NCBI RefSeq assembly: GCF_000827125.1
Contig: NZ_CP010311.1
Coordinates: forward strand, 558,001 to 622,000
From: Geoalkalibacter subterraneus
GTDB lineage: Bacteria; Desulfobacterota; Desulfuromonadia; Desulfuromonadales; Geoalkalibacteraceae
Reading direction: 5' to 3'
Length of the DNA stretch: 64,000 bases
Shown here one piece after another: positions 51,114 through 61,022 of the stretch; positions within the stretch are counted from its first letter, which is position 1; each line of letters begins with the position of its first letter. Position numbers and translations under genes: made by a program. The notes under the pieces were generated by a model. That model was not told where the DNA came from, did not search any database, and saw nothing but the letters and a program-made list of their open reading frames with translations.

Positions 51114-54100
51114 GTGAAAAACTCCGATCTTCGTCAAATGGCGTGTCGGGTCGGTGTTTTGACGAAAAAACGAGGGGTGTGGAGCCTTGATTTGAAGAGC
51201 CGGAATGACAGCATCATCGCTTTTTTGGGGTCGATCCTGATTTTTCTGTGGATCGCCATGCCGGCGCATGCGATCGAAGTGCATAATTTCGACTGCAAGA
51301 ACTGCCATAAGTTGGGTGTTTCCTACACAGATCTGGGTAACTCTGCTACCAATGTCTGCCTGGAGTGCCATAAAGACAACCCTCCTTCGGTCACCATGCT
51401 TGATGGGACCAGTGCCACCCCTACAGGGCTGTTCGCGCCCACCGATGCCAGCAATGCCATGGGATCCTATCCCTCCGGTCTGTCGGAGGGCAGTGGTGCC
51501 GGCGCTCAGACCTCCCACATGTGGGCAGGGCGCGATGTTAAGGAAGCGGCCGGTGCACAGGCGCCGAGTGGTCGCGTATTTTACGGCCGCTATGGGATTT
51601 CAACCGGCAAACTGACCTGCCAGCGCTGTCACGACCCCCACAGCCGCGACGCCACCAATACCAAGATTCTTCGCCTGGGCACAAACGGCAAAGAGCAGAT
51701 GTGTCTCGACTGCCATAAACCCTGGAACCTCGACAACACCGATCATGGCCTTTTGACGCATCCCGTCGTTTCAGACTACCAGGCGGTGTACGATACCGCG
51801 CCGGATAAATACAGGAGTCCGGCGCAGGTGGCAGAAGCGCAGGGCGAAGTGACCCTGGTGGAGGGCGGAGTTTCGTGCTCATCCTGTCATGGTGTGCATT
51901 TTACCGATTCCGACGGCACCACCGTTGATGGTCCCGCCCAGGCTTTGAGTGAGGGGGACGGAAAACTTCTGCGTGCCGATGGCCCTAAAGGAACCGACCC
52001 CTCTGCCCTGTGCCAGGCTTGCCATGCCTATAAAGAACATGGCAGCGGGACTGAAACTGTCGGTTGCCTGGTGTGTCACAGCGGCCATTCCTACAACGGC
52101 GGGACCCCCAATTACTATATCCTGCGGGGACAGGCTGAAACTACGACTTACGGGGTCGTCAATTCGCTCTCCTACACCGACCTGGCAAGCGACCTGGGCG
52201 GCACTTCAAGCACGGCGCAATTGTGGGCCGGCAGCGCCGGCAGCGCAGACGGTTACTGTGAACGCTGTCACGGTGAGTTGACCAGCATGCCTGGCAGCAC
52301 CCGTATGCATATCGAGGGCGAGGACTGCAACGGCTGTCATGGGCACAATGCGGCGGGCAATGATTACGCCTTCGGTGCCAATTGCACCGACTGTCATGGG
52401 TGGCCGCCTTCCACCATAACCGCGGGCGGACCTGACGGCTACGCCTTTGTCTCCGGAAGCCGAGATTACAGCCTTGACGCGAACTACAAACCGGAAACCA
52501 CCACCGCCCATCTGACTCATGCCGGCTCCGTCAGCGGTTACGGACTGGCCTGCGCTCACTGCCACGACGATGATTTCGCCACGACTCATAACGATGGCAA
52601 TTTCCAGAATGTGTTCAGCGGTGTCAGCGCCCATTCCGTCACCAGTGCCGGTGGCCTGCTTTCGCCGAGCTATGATAAGACGGGGGATGGAAGCTGCAGC
52701 AACGTCTATTGCCACAGCAACGGCGGCGGGCGCAATGCCACCGGCACCAAGGTCCTGAGCGACTACACCACTCAGACCGTCTCCTGGGCCAATACCACGA
52801 TCAGCAGCTGCGCAGCCTGTCATGGTAATGACTCCATAACCATGACAGACCTTGGCAATTCAAGGGCGCATAATGCTCATCTCGACGCCGGCTACGCCTG
52901 TGTCATCTGCCACGAACAGACTGCCCTCGACGCTCATAACCTGGTCAGTGGCGCTGAGTCGGGCCTGCATGTCAACGGTGCGGCGGATGTCCTTTTCGCC
53001 AACGATTACGAATTGAGCACAGGCAATGTCCTCGGGTCGGGATCCTATGGCACGGACGGCAGCTGCGCGGTGTACTGTCATTCCGACGGCCTCGGCACAA
53101 CCGCGACTCCCGATTGGGACGCTCCCGCCAGCGGCGCCTGCGGCACTTGCCATGGCAACGCTCCGGAGAGCGGCTCCCATCTCCGCCACGTGACCGATGA
53201 AAGCGGTCCGCAGCTGACCTGCAGCGCCTGTCATCCGACAAACTCTGATGACGCGACCCACACGGCACATGTCGACGGCAAGATCGATGTCACTGACGGC
53301 ATCTGTGACAGCTGCCATGCGGTGGATGAAGGTGAAACTGTTCCTGTATGGGGGAATGCCGGCACCCTGGATTGCCTGACCTGCCATGGCGGTGCGACCC
53401 TCTCCGTGATTGGCGGGAAGACGGCCCCTGACAAATCGCTGGCCACGGGCAGCGGGCACAACCGCCCGACCGCCGACGGACCCTATCCCGTATCCGGCAA
53501 TGCCGCGGCCGCGCGGGCCTGCCTCGACTGTCACGACGGCAGCGCGCCCGGGCATTTCGACGGCATCAGCGGCAACGACGCAAGAGTGATCGAGGCAGGC
53601 GCATTCCCAGCGGATTACAGTCTCGACAAAAACGGTTTCTGTGCAGGGTGTCACGCCTCGATCCTGACCCATCAGAGTAAAGATTGCGTGGCCTGCCACG
53701 ATCCGCACGGTACCGCCAATATCGAGATGGTTCATCGCGCGCAATCCGTGCAGAACAGCAAGGATCTCAGCGGTAGCGGCGCGTTCAGCGGGGACGTTGT
53801 CTTTACGGCACGCACGGGCGTCGATTCCTTCGACGAACTCGATGACGGCGCCGGCGCCAACGCCGATGATATCTGCGCCACCTGTCACAGCAGCGCCAAC
53901 GGCATCAGCCACAACAACCGCGAAGTGACCGGGCTGCACAGCGCCGGCGACATGCGCGGGACCGACTGCACCCAGTGCCACGGTCACGCAAAGAATTTCA
54001 GCCCGGTGGGGACCGCCTGCAACCAGTGCCATGGCAATCCCCCGACCAGCGGCGCCCACGAGGCTCATGCGCTGGTAACCCTTCACACCGATGCAGAAGA

Positions 54101-57100
54101 TCTCAGCGATTGCGAGGCCTGCCACACCGGCGCGGCATCCTACAGCTACGATCCGGCCGGTGATCGCACCGCCGGATACAATCACAGCTATTCAGTTGGG
54201 CGCAAGACAGTTCTGACCTCGGCGGTGGGCTATGATGAGGCGACTCAGACCTGCGCGACGGCCTGCCATCTTTCAAGTGAGGCCGACGGTGCCTGGGCCG
54301 ACTCCGACGGACTGGCCTGCGACGCCTGCCATTACTATGCGGCAAATCCCACTTCGGCTGGCAATCAGGCCTACACTGGCCCCCTGGCCGCAGCTCTGCC
54401 ACTGAGTTCCCGGCACAACGCCCATTTCGACGCCGGAACCCAGTGCGCCGATTGTCATGGCACGCTCGAAGCCCAGGGACCGGGGCTCGATCACAACAAC
54501 AGCAAGGATGCGGTCAGCGACGCGGACAAGATCCGCTACCAGGGATATGAATATCTCAATCCCACCGGCACCGATGTGCAGGTCGATGACAGCGCCTTCA
54601 ACCAGGGCGGCGGCAGCACCTGGCTCAACAGCGCCGTGAGCAATGACGGCGGCAATACCTGCGCCAACCTCGACTGCCACAATCCATCAGGCACAAGCTA
54701 CAAGGCCGACTGGGATGTCGACACCGCCGACTGCACCCTGTGTCACAGCGCAACCGACCCGACCACCGGCGCGCATACCAAGCACCTGGGTGGTCGCGAT
54801 CCCATGTATGGCGGTAATTTGGTCTGCATCACCTGCCATGTGGACAATGGCTCCGATACGGCTCACCGAGATGGAGCTGTTAGCCTGAGGCAGTCGGCGT
54901 ATTCGACGTGTAACTGGTGTCACCAAGGTCATGATTCACAAAATTATGGATGTTTAGACTGCCATCCGATGGTTGACGGCGACATGCAGCGGGATGTGTC
55001 GAGTATGTGGCAGCAGACTGACTTGATTGCAGGAAACTGCTGGGTCTGCCACGAATCATCTCCTTCTTCCACGGCGCATCCGATACATCTTTCGGGAAAT
55101 TCCGGGCCAGGGATTGGTACCAACTGCAACACATGCCACCAGTCCAATGCGAACAACAGTTCCATGAGCGGCATGCTAACCCATATGAACGGCACAATCA
55201 CATTTGTCAATCGTGCGACACCGGCTTCACCTTATGAAGCTGCCTCCGGTACCATCCACCAGCCCGCCAATGACGGGATCCACAGTTGCGACAACTGCCA
55301 CGGTGGCTCAACAGCGGCTAATCTGGCCAAGGATGCCTGGAGTGCAGGAACGTCGGTGACCTGTGCCAGTTGTCACGGCCAATACGACGCCGCCAACAGC
55401 GCCGCCGACGGCAGCGGAGTGACTGCCCCGGCGCGGGCGGGCTCCTTCGACAGCGTCGGTCACGGGCGGAGCAGCGGCGAGTTCCCGCCGGCACAACAGT
55501 GTGTCAACTGTCATGACAGTACTTCCGCCCATATCAGTGGCGTGCTTGATGATGCCGACCGGCTCTCAGTCAGTACGGGAGGATACGACTTTTCTGTGGC
55601 AGGGCAGAAAAACGCCTATTGCCAGGATTGTCACATCAACCTGGGCGGGATGGTGGTTCATTACGGCAACACCCGGACCGCTGGTGGCAGCAGCACCGAC
55701 GCCCTTCACTGCGCCACCTGTCACGACCCTCACGGCCAGGGCGGCCAGGATGCCATGATCCGCGGAGAGATCGGTGGACTTAACGTCACCGGCTTTACCG
55801 ATCGCAGCGCCCGCAGCAGCTACTTTACCTCCGCTGCTGAACTGAGCGGGGGCAATTACGGTGTATGCCAGGTGTGCCATGACAGCGTCGAGGTGGCTTA
55901 TTTCAACCGCGCGGCCGAAGACGATGCCGGTCACAATCCGGGATCGGTCTGTACCGGATGCCATGTTCACGACAGCGGCGAAACAGCATTTGAAGCGGAT
56001 TGCATGGGATGCCATGGCGGCGGACTTGCCGCGGAAAACTTTGAGAATTTCTGGCCCGATGTCGACAGCAAGGATCCGGTCGACTGGCCCAACCGCGCCG
56101 GTGCCCATGCACAGCATGTTATTACCATCGGCGATATCATCAATGGCGGCGGTCCCGGCAGCGCCACCACCGCCGACAAGAACCAGTCCTGCGTTTTCTG
56201 CCATCCGCAGGGGGCGCACAGCGGCGACCAGGCCGCAGCGCCGGCCGACACCTATCGCGACGGCCAGGCCGGCAACGATGATGCTGGAGATTACTACCTC
56301 TACCTGCTGGATGATCCGGCCAACCCGGGCAGCCTGTTTCCGTTGGACACCGATGGCAGCTATACACCCTATAATTATGCCGATCGCACCAACCAGAGCG
56401 TCAATTACAGCACCTGCAGCAATCTCGACTGCCATGGCAACGCCCCCTATACCCCGCAATGGTACGGGGACGAGGTTGTTCCGGGGGCACCTGCCGGCCT
56501 GAGCGCGGCCACCCATGATGCCAGTGGAACCCATGTGGCGGGTGAGACGGATGAACCCGGCACGGTGCTGCTGACCTGGACGGCTCCCGGGGATGACGGA
56601 CAGCTCGACGGGACGGTGTATCGCTACGATGTGCGCTGGAGCACTGCACCGATCGATGACGCCAACTTCACTTCCGCCAACCCGGCCGGGAAGCCCCCCA
56701 TTCCTCAACGCCAGGGGCGTGCCCAACGCATGGTGGTCGACGGCTTGACGCCAGGCCAGAACTATTATTTTGCAGTGCGGGCCTACGATGAAGCGGGGAA
56801 TGCAGGGGATATTGCGGCGACGGTATCTGCAGCGACGGCCCACGAAGACGACGTTGTGCCGATCTTCTGGGGTATCGATCGCGTTGAAACGACCCTGGAA
56901 TACAGCAATGACGGCACAAAGACCTCTTCCGCTCTTGACCTGAGCTGGGCGGCGGCCAAGGACCATACGCTGCCTCTCGATTATCGCATCTGGTGGAGCA
57001 CCTATAATCTCAAGACGCATCTTTCGCGCGGCGGCTCTCTGCCCGAGGTAGAAACCTCCTATACCGAGGATGGCGGCGGAGGCGCACCGACGGAAGGCGG

Positions 57101-60100
57101 CAGCGACTACACCATTTACACGGCCACAACCACCGCATTGCGCTATCGGGTTCAGGATCTGCAGATCGGCATCCTCTACAATTTCCTGGTGCGGGCCGAG
57201 GATGGGGCTTCCCCCTCCAATCGGGAAGAAAATCTTGTGACTCTCTACGGCATGGCGGAAGCGCAGCAGCCGTTGCCGACCGAACTGCTTGTTTACCTGG
57301 CAGACGGCGGCACGACTAGTGCCGCCGGGGGGCTGGATCCTCAACTCGATCCTGCCGATCCGGACTGGGCCGGTGTTTCATCTTCAACTGTTGAACTGTG
57401 GCCCGGCAATTCCATTGCCTGGATTGCCGGCAGCGCCTACAGCGTCGATACCAAGGTGACCGGCATCAGTTTTGACATCCGTGTCGAAAACTGGAATCGT
57501 GACCCACAGATGCTCGATTACGAATTAGGCTATGCCGATGGCGGCGGTGCATGGGTCGATACCCTTGGTTCAATTTCTGCGGAATCGGTCAGCATGGGGA
57601 AAAAGGCCCGTCGCGTGGTGCGGATGCCTATGTCGCATTTTGACGGAACCGTTCCTGCCGGACATCGACTGGCCGTGCGCGTGACTTCCGATTCAAGCAA
57701 CACCCAGGATATGGATATCCGGTTTGGCGATTCTACCAACAAAGGGCAGCTTCTGGTGCGAGAGCAGGTTTACAATCATGCGCCTGATGCCGTTGCCGGT
57801 CTGTCGATTACCGAACAGGCCAATGGGGGGTATCTGGATCTCAGTTGGAGCGCATCCAGCCCCAACGACACGGGACAGACCGTAACTTACGATGTCTTCG
57901 GCTCCGCCGATGCCGGCGTGACCTTCCCGTATGTGGTCGCCGCGCAAACGACAGACACCTCAGTGACCTGGGATACGGTGGGAGACGGTCTGACCGGCGG
58001 CAGCTTCAACTGCGTGGTCCGCGTGGCGGTCAACGACGGTTATCTGCACGAAACCGGCATGGCTTACCCGGATAATTATGCCAGTTTTGCAACCGCCGAC
58101 AGCGCATCCTATGCCCTTGACAACAGCCTCGATACGGAAGCCCCGGCCGCAGTGTCTCTGCAGGTCCCCGAGACGCGACCGAAGCAGGGTTCCGTTGTGC
58201 TGGCCTGGGAGGCGGTGGGCAACGACGGCTACAATCACGGCACCCGCGCCTCGCAGTATGACATTCGTTACCAGAAGACGGCGCAGGGCGCCTACGACTT
58301 CAATACGGCGACTGCGGCTGAAGACCCACCGGCTCCCGGTTTCAGCGGCACGGCGGAAACTTATGAACTGCTGGGGCTGGAGCCCGACCAGGAATACTAC
58401 GTGGCCATGAAGGTGGGTGACGAAGCGGGCAACTGGTCGCCGCTCTCCAACATCATCACCACCCAGAGCGGACCGAAATACTGCGGTATCTGCCATTCGA
58501 CCCCGCCGGACGAACCGGCCATGGCCGGTGTGCATGCCGCCCACGGTTATACACTGGCGGATTGCGCCAAATGCCATGGAGAGGAGGTTCTCGACTTCAC
58601 TGTGCGTCACCAGGACGGGCAACTCAAGCTCGGCTGGGGGTACAATGTCGGCGGCGACGGCTCGCGCAACCCGACGGTGACGGCCAATATCTCGGGCGAA
58701 ACCGTCACGTACACCCAGAACGGCGTGGTGATCTATGAGGATACGGACGGTGCGGGCGGGTTCAATGCCACCGGCACTTATGACGAGGTCACAGGCGTGC
58801 ATGGCGACAGCGGCACCTGCATGAATTTCACCGCTCTCGGCAACCAGGCATCCGGGTGTCATGGACCCTTCACTCCGCGTTGGGATAGCGGTCGCGACGG
58901 CGTTAGAGAAGAGCCGAAGTGCGCCGATTGTCATGGGGATCACAGCGCAGCACGCGATGTGGATCCTTACGGTCGCATCTGGGATGACAATATCAACGAC
59001 GCGCCGGTTCCGGAAATTCAGGCTTCCCCGCCGGTGGATAATCACGGCTATGACGCCGGCCGTTATGTCGGTGCGCACCTGGTGCATCTCAATTCGTCCT
59101 TCCGCTTCGCAAAGGGGGATTCCTGTCGCCTTTGTCACAAGGACACCATGACCTCCGGGTTGCACGCGGACGGCAAGCCGGATGTGGCTTTCGACATCGC
59201 AGCGGACTACGATGATGAGGCCCCTGCGCAGTTTACCCCCAATGCCTCGGGGCCGGGCACGCCGGGCACCTGTGCCAGCCTCAATCCTTACGGCTGTCAC
59301 GATACGGGTGCGACCTGGACCACCAATACCACCGCCAAGTGCAACGAGTGTCACGGTTTCTACGGGAAAAATTATGATGTCGCCGGCAACAGCAGCGAAA
59401 TCCCCCACGTCAGTGACGGCGGAGTGGTGCGCGAATGCACCTACTGTCACGTGGCCGGGCATCCCCAGTCGCCTGACGGTGTCAGCTCCGGGGACCCCGA
59501 CGCGCTGCTGATCAACAACAATCCCGCAGTCGGGATCAGTTACCGCTCCGGCGGTATCCATCTGCGCTGGGAAATCGGCGGTCGCACTCAGCTGGCGAGC
59601 GGCGACCCCATCGACACTCTGGCCGAGATCTGCTGGGGCTGTCATGAAGCGCAAAGTCCGGTGATTTCCGAGTGGGGCACCAATACCTCCGCCGCTACCG
59701 GCAACAGCCCCTATGATTACGGCACCCTCAACCAGAGTTCCTGGGTCGGTGCGGTATGGTCGAGCGCCTATGGACAATCGTCGGGAGACCCCTTTTATTA
59801 CAAGCGGGGGCAGATCCAGTCGATTCATACCACCAACCCCGACGGAACTTCCGCAGTGAGCTGGAATGCCGATGGCGGGCGCTATGACGAGACGGTCGAC
59901 CCGGTAGCGAAGATCCGCTGCTCCAACTGCCATGATGTGCATGACAGCAACCTGGCGCCCGGCGACGAGATGAGCGGCGCCCCCTATCTGCGCGGCACGT
60001 GGATGGGCAATCCCTATGAAGAAGATGGTGCGCCCTGGAACAAGACCTATTCGCTTCCTTCTTTCAGCCCTTCCGGTGCTGCAAGCAATAAATACGGGCG

Positions 60101-60932
60101 TGTTCCGCGCGGCGGATCGGCATACGGGGAGTTGGGCGGCTATTATATCGACCAGAACAATGTCGTGCCGGGGACCGGCGCCACAACACAGACCTCGGCT
60201 CAGTTCCCGACGACCGGGTGGACCCTTGAAAATTCAGCCGGCCTTTGCGTTCTGTGCCATGGCTCCAATGTCGACAACATGGATCAGGCGAGCGGAGAGA
60301 ATCTGTGGCTGGGCACCAATGGCCACAGCAACTCCGCTATTGGAGCAGACTTTGTCAACGCCGCCAACATCTTCGATTATAGTCACGGGCGGCCTGCGCC
60401 GAATGTCAATACCTTTGGCGGAAAGGGGCGTCCCGACAGCAGCTACACCAGTATTGTTCCTGATATGGGGTTCGTCAGCCAGGGCGCCGACTCATTAGCG
60501 GGAGGAGGCTATCGTGGCACCTATTCGGAATCAGGTGGATACAGCCCCAGCATGACGGAATATTATGCCTATGGATTCAATGACTATGACTGGGGAGCCT
60601 CGGTCGATAGCACAAGTATCGATGTCATGTACCATCAGTTCTCCTGCTCCAAGTGCCATAACCCGCACGCCTCGCGGCTGCCGAAGCTGATGATCACCAA
60701 CTGCCTCGACATCCGCCACAACACCTGGGATGACGCCCAGTCCAGCTCTCAGACGAAGTACACGGATTCCAGCCTGGACAACGTGGATCGTAATAAGCGG
60801 GCGGCCTACTATGCTTCGGCGCAGAACTGCCACCGCTACGACGACAGCCGCTCCACGCAACAGCTCAAGGGAGGATGGAACAAGGTGACGCCCTGGATGA
60901 AGGACAATCTGAATGAGGTGGTGCATCCCTAG
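51114..60932 (+). CDS. Giant multihaem c-type cytochrome with internal fibronectin-type domains (51 CxxCH motifs)
   Basis: A 3,272-residue exported protein. I count 51 CxxCH motifs: 41 between residues 50 and 1780, then 10 between about 2455 and 3200. Between the blocks lies about 660 residues of fibronectin/Ig-like sheet (DEPGTVLLTWTAPGDDG, YRYDVRWSTAPI, YYFAVRAYDEAGN). Five further motifs have expanded spacing: CX4CH at residues 528, 1183 and 1768, and CX3CH at 651 and 1047. CX4CH followed by CX2CH is a known Geobacter cytochrome domain pattern. The signal sequence IIAFLGSILIFLWIAMPAHA is preceded by a long n-region; a TTG at 51192 with GGAG upstream would shorten it. There is no C-terminal anchor. 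Confidence 0.93.
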   Translation: MKNSDLRQMACRVGVLTKKRGVWSLDLKSRNDSIIAFLGSILIFLWIAMPAHAIEVHNFDCKNCHKLGVSYTDLGNSATNVCLECHKDNPPSVTMLDGTSATPTGLFAPTDASNAMGSYPSGLSEGSGAGAQTSHMWAGRDVKEAAGAQAPSGRVFYGRYGISTGKLTCQRCHDPHSRDATNTKILRLGTNGKEQMCLDCHKPWNLDNTDHGLLTHPVVSDYQAVYDTAPDKYRSPAQVAEAQGEVTLVEGGVSCSSCHGVHFTDSDGTTVDGPAQALSEGDGKLLRADGPKGTDPSALCQACHAYKEHGSGTETVGCLVCHSGHSYNGGTPNYYILRGQAETTTYGVVNSLSYTDLASDLGGTSSTAQLWAGSAGSADGYCERCHGELTSMPGSTRMHIEGEDCNGCHGHNAAGNDYAFGANCTDCHGWPPSTITAGGPDGYAFVSGSRDYSLDANYKPETTTAHLTHAGSVSGYGLACAHCHDDDFATTHNDGNFQNVFSGVSAHSVTSAGGLLSPSYDKTGDGSCSNVYCHSNGGGRNATGTKVLSDYTTQTVSWANTTISSCAACHGNDSITMTDLGNSRAHNAHLDAGYACVICHEQTALDAHNLVSGAESGLHVNGAADVLFANDYELSTGNVLGSGSYGTDGSCAVYCHSDGLGTTATPDWDAPASGACGTCHGNAPESGSHLRHVTDESGPQLTCSACHPTNSDDATHTAHVDGKIDVTDGICDSCHAVDEGETVPVWGNAGTLDCLTCHGGATLSVIGGKTAPDKSLATGSGHNRPTADGPYPVSGNAAAARACLDCHDGSAPGHFDGISGNDARVIEAGAFPADYSLDKNGFCAGCHASILTHQSKDCVACHDPHGTANIEMVHRAQSVQNSKDLSGSGAFSGDVVFTARTGVDSFDELDDGAGANADDICATCHSSANGISHNNREVTGLHSAGDMRGTDCTQCHGHAKNFSPVGTACNQCHGNPPTSGAHEAHALVTLHTDAEDLSDCEACHTGAASYSYDPAGDRTAGYNHSYSVGRKTVLTSAVGYDEATQTCATACHLSSEADGAWADSDGLACDACHYYAANPTSAGNQAYTGPLAAALPLSSRHNAHFDAGTQCADCHGTLEAQGPGLDHNNSKDAVSDADKIRYQGYEYLNPTGTDVQVDDSAFNQGGGSTWLNSAVSNDGGNTCANLDCHNPSGTSYKADWDVDTADCTLCHSATDPTTGAHTKHLGGRDPMYGGNLVCITCHVDNGSDTAHRDGAVSLRQSAYSTCNWCHQGHDSQNYGCLDCHPMVDGDMQRDVSSMWQQTDLIAGNCWVCHESSPSSTAHPIHLSGNSGPGIGTNCNTCHQSNANNSSMSGMLTHMNGTITFVNRATPASPYEAASGTIHQPANDGIHSCDNCHGGSTAANLAKDAWSAGTSVTCASCHGQYDAANSAADGSGVTAPARAGSFDSVGHGRSSGEFPPAQQCVNCHDSTSAHISGVLDDADRLSVSTGGYDFSVAGQKNAYCQDCHINLGGMVVHYGNTRTAGGSSTDALHCATCHDPHGQGGQDAMIRGEIGGLNVTGFTDRSARSSYFTSAAELSGGNYGVCQVCHDSVEVAYFNRAAEDDAGHNPGSVCTGCHVHDSGETAFEADCMGCHGGGLAAENFENFWPDVDSKDPVDWPNRAGAHAQHVITIGDIINGGGPGSATTADKNQSCVFCHPQGAHSGDQAAAPADTYRDGQAGNDDAGDYYLYLLDDPANPGSLFPLDTDGSYTPYNYADRTNQSVNYSTCSNLDCHGNAPYTPQWYGDEVVPGAPAGLSAATHDASGTHVAGETDEPGTVLLTWTAPGDDGQLDGTVYRYDVRWSTAPIDDANFTSANPAGKPPIPQRQGRAQRMVVDGLTPGQNYYFAVRAYDEAGNAGDIAATVSAATAHEDDVVPIFWGIDRVETTLEYSNDGTKTSSALDLSWAAAKDHTLPLDYRIWWSTYNLKTHLSRGGSLPEVETSYTEDGGGGAPTEGGSDYTIYTATTTALRYRVQDLQIGILYNFLVRAEDGASPSNREENLVTLYGMAEAQQPLPTELLVYLADGGTTSAAGGLDPQLDPADPDWAGVSSSTVELWPGNSIAWIAGSAYSVDTKVTGISFDIRVENWNRDPQMLDYELGYADGGGAWVDTLGSISAESVSMGKKARRVVRMPMSHFDGTVPAGHRLAVRVTSDSSNTQDMDIRFGDSTNKGQLLVREQVYNHAPDAVAGLSITEQANGGYLDLSWSASSPNDTGQTVTYDVFGSADAGVTFPYVVAAQTTDTSVTWDTVGDGLTGGSFNCVVRVAVNDGYLHETGMAYPDNYASFATADSASYALDNSLDTEAPAAVSLQVPETRPKQGSVVLAWEAVGNDGYNHGTRASQYDIRYQKTAQGAYDFNTATAAEDPPAPGFSGTAETYELLGLEPDQEYYVAMKVGDEAGNWSPLSNIITTQSGPKYCGICHSTPPDEPAMAGVHAAHGYTLADCAKCHGEEVLDFTVRHQDGQLKLGWGYNVGGDGSRNPTVTANISGETVTYTQNGVVIYEDTDGAGGFNATGTYDEVTGVHGDSGTCMNFTALGNQASGCHGPFTPRWDSGRDGVREEPKCADCHGDHSAARDVDPYGRIWDDNINDAPVPEIQASPPVDNHGYDAGRYVGAHLVHLNSSFRFAKGDSCRLCHKDTMTSGLHADGKPDVAFDIAADYDDEAPAQFTPNASGPGTPGTCASLNPYGCHDTGATWTTNTTAKCNECHGFYGKNYDVAGNSSEIPHVSDGGVVRECTYCHVAGHPQSPDGVSSGDPDALLINNNPAVGISYRSGGIHLRWEIGGRTQLASGDPIDTLAEICWGCHEAQSPVISEWGTNTSAATGNSPYDYGTLNQSSWVGAVWSSAYGQSSGDPFYYKRGQIQSIHTTNPDGTSAVSWNADGGRYDETVDPVAKIRCSNCHDVHDSNLAPGDEMSGAPYLRGTWMGNPYEEDGAPWNKTYSLPSFSPSGAASNKYGRVPRGGSAYGELGGYYIDQNNVVPGTGATTQTSAQFPTTGWTLENSAGLCVLCHGSNVDNMDQASGENLWLGTNGHSNSAIGADFVNAANIFDYSHGRPAPNVNTFGGKGRPDSSYTSIVPDMGFVSQGADSLAGGGYRGTYSESGGYSPSMTEYYAYGFNDYDWGASVDSTSIDVMYHQFSCSKCHNPHASRLPKLMITNCLDIRHNTWDDAQSSSQTKYTDSSLDNVDRNKRAAYYASAQNCHRYDDSRSTQQLKGGWNKVTPWMKDNLNEVVHP

Positions 60933-61022
60933 AGGATGCGAGGTGACATCTGCTTTCCAACTGGATTCTTTTTCAGTCATTTGCTGATCGGTTTTTATCC
61001 GGCGATGCGGGGTGGAGACTGA

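Noticed and set aside
52860-59942. Three antisense open frames of 441, 592 and 660 codons inside the giant cytochrome
   Set aside because: Their translations are low in recognisable structure and mirror the repeated TGxCAC haem codons; the sense strand explains the sequence completely.
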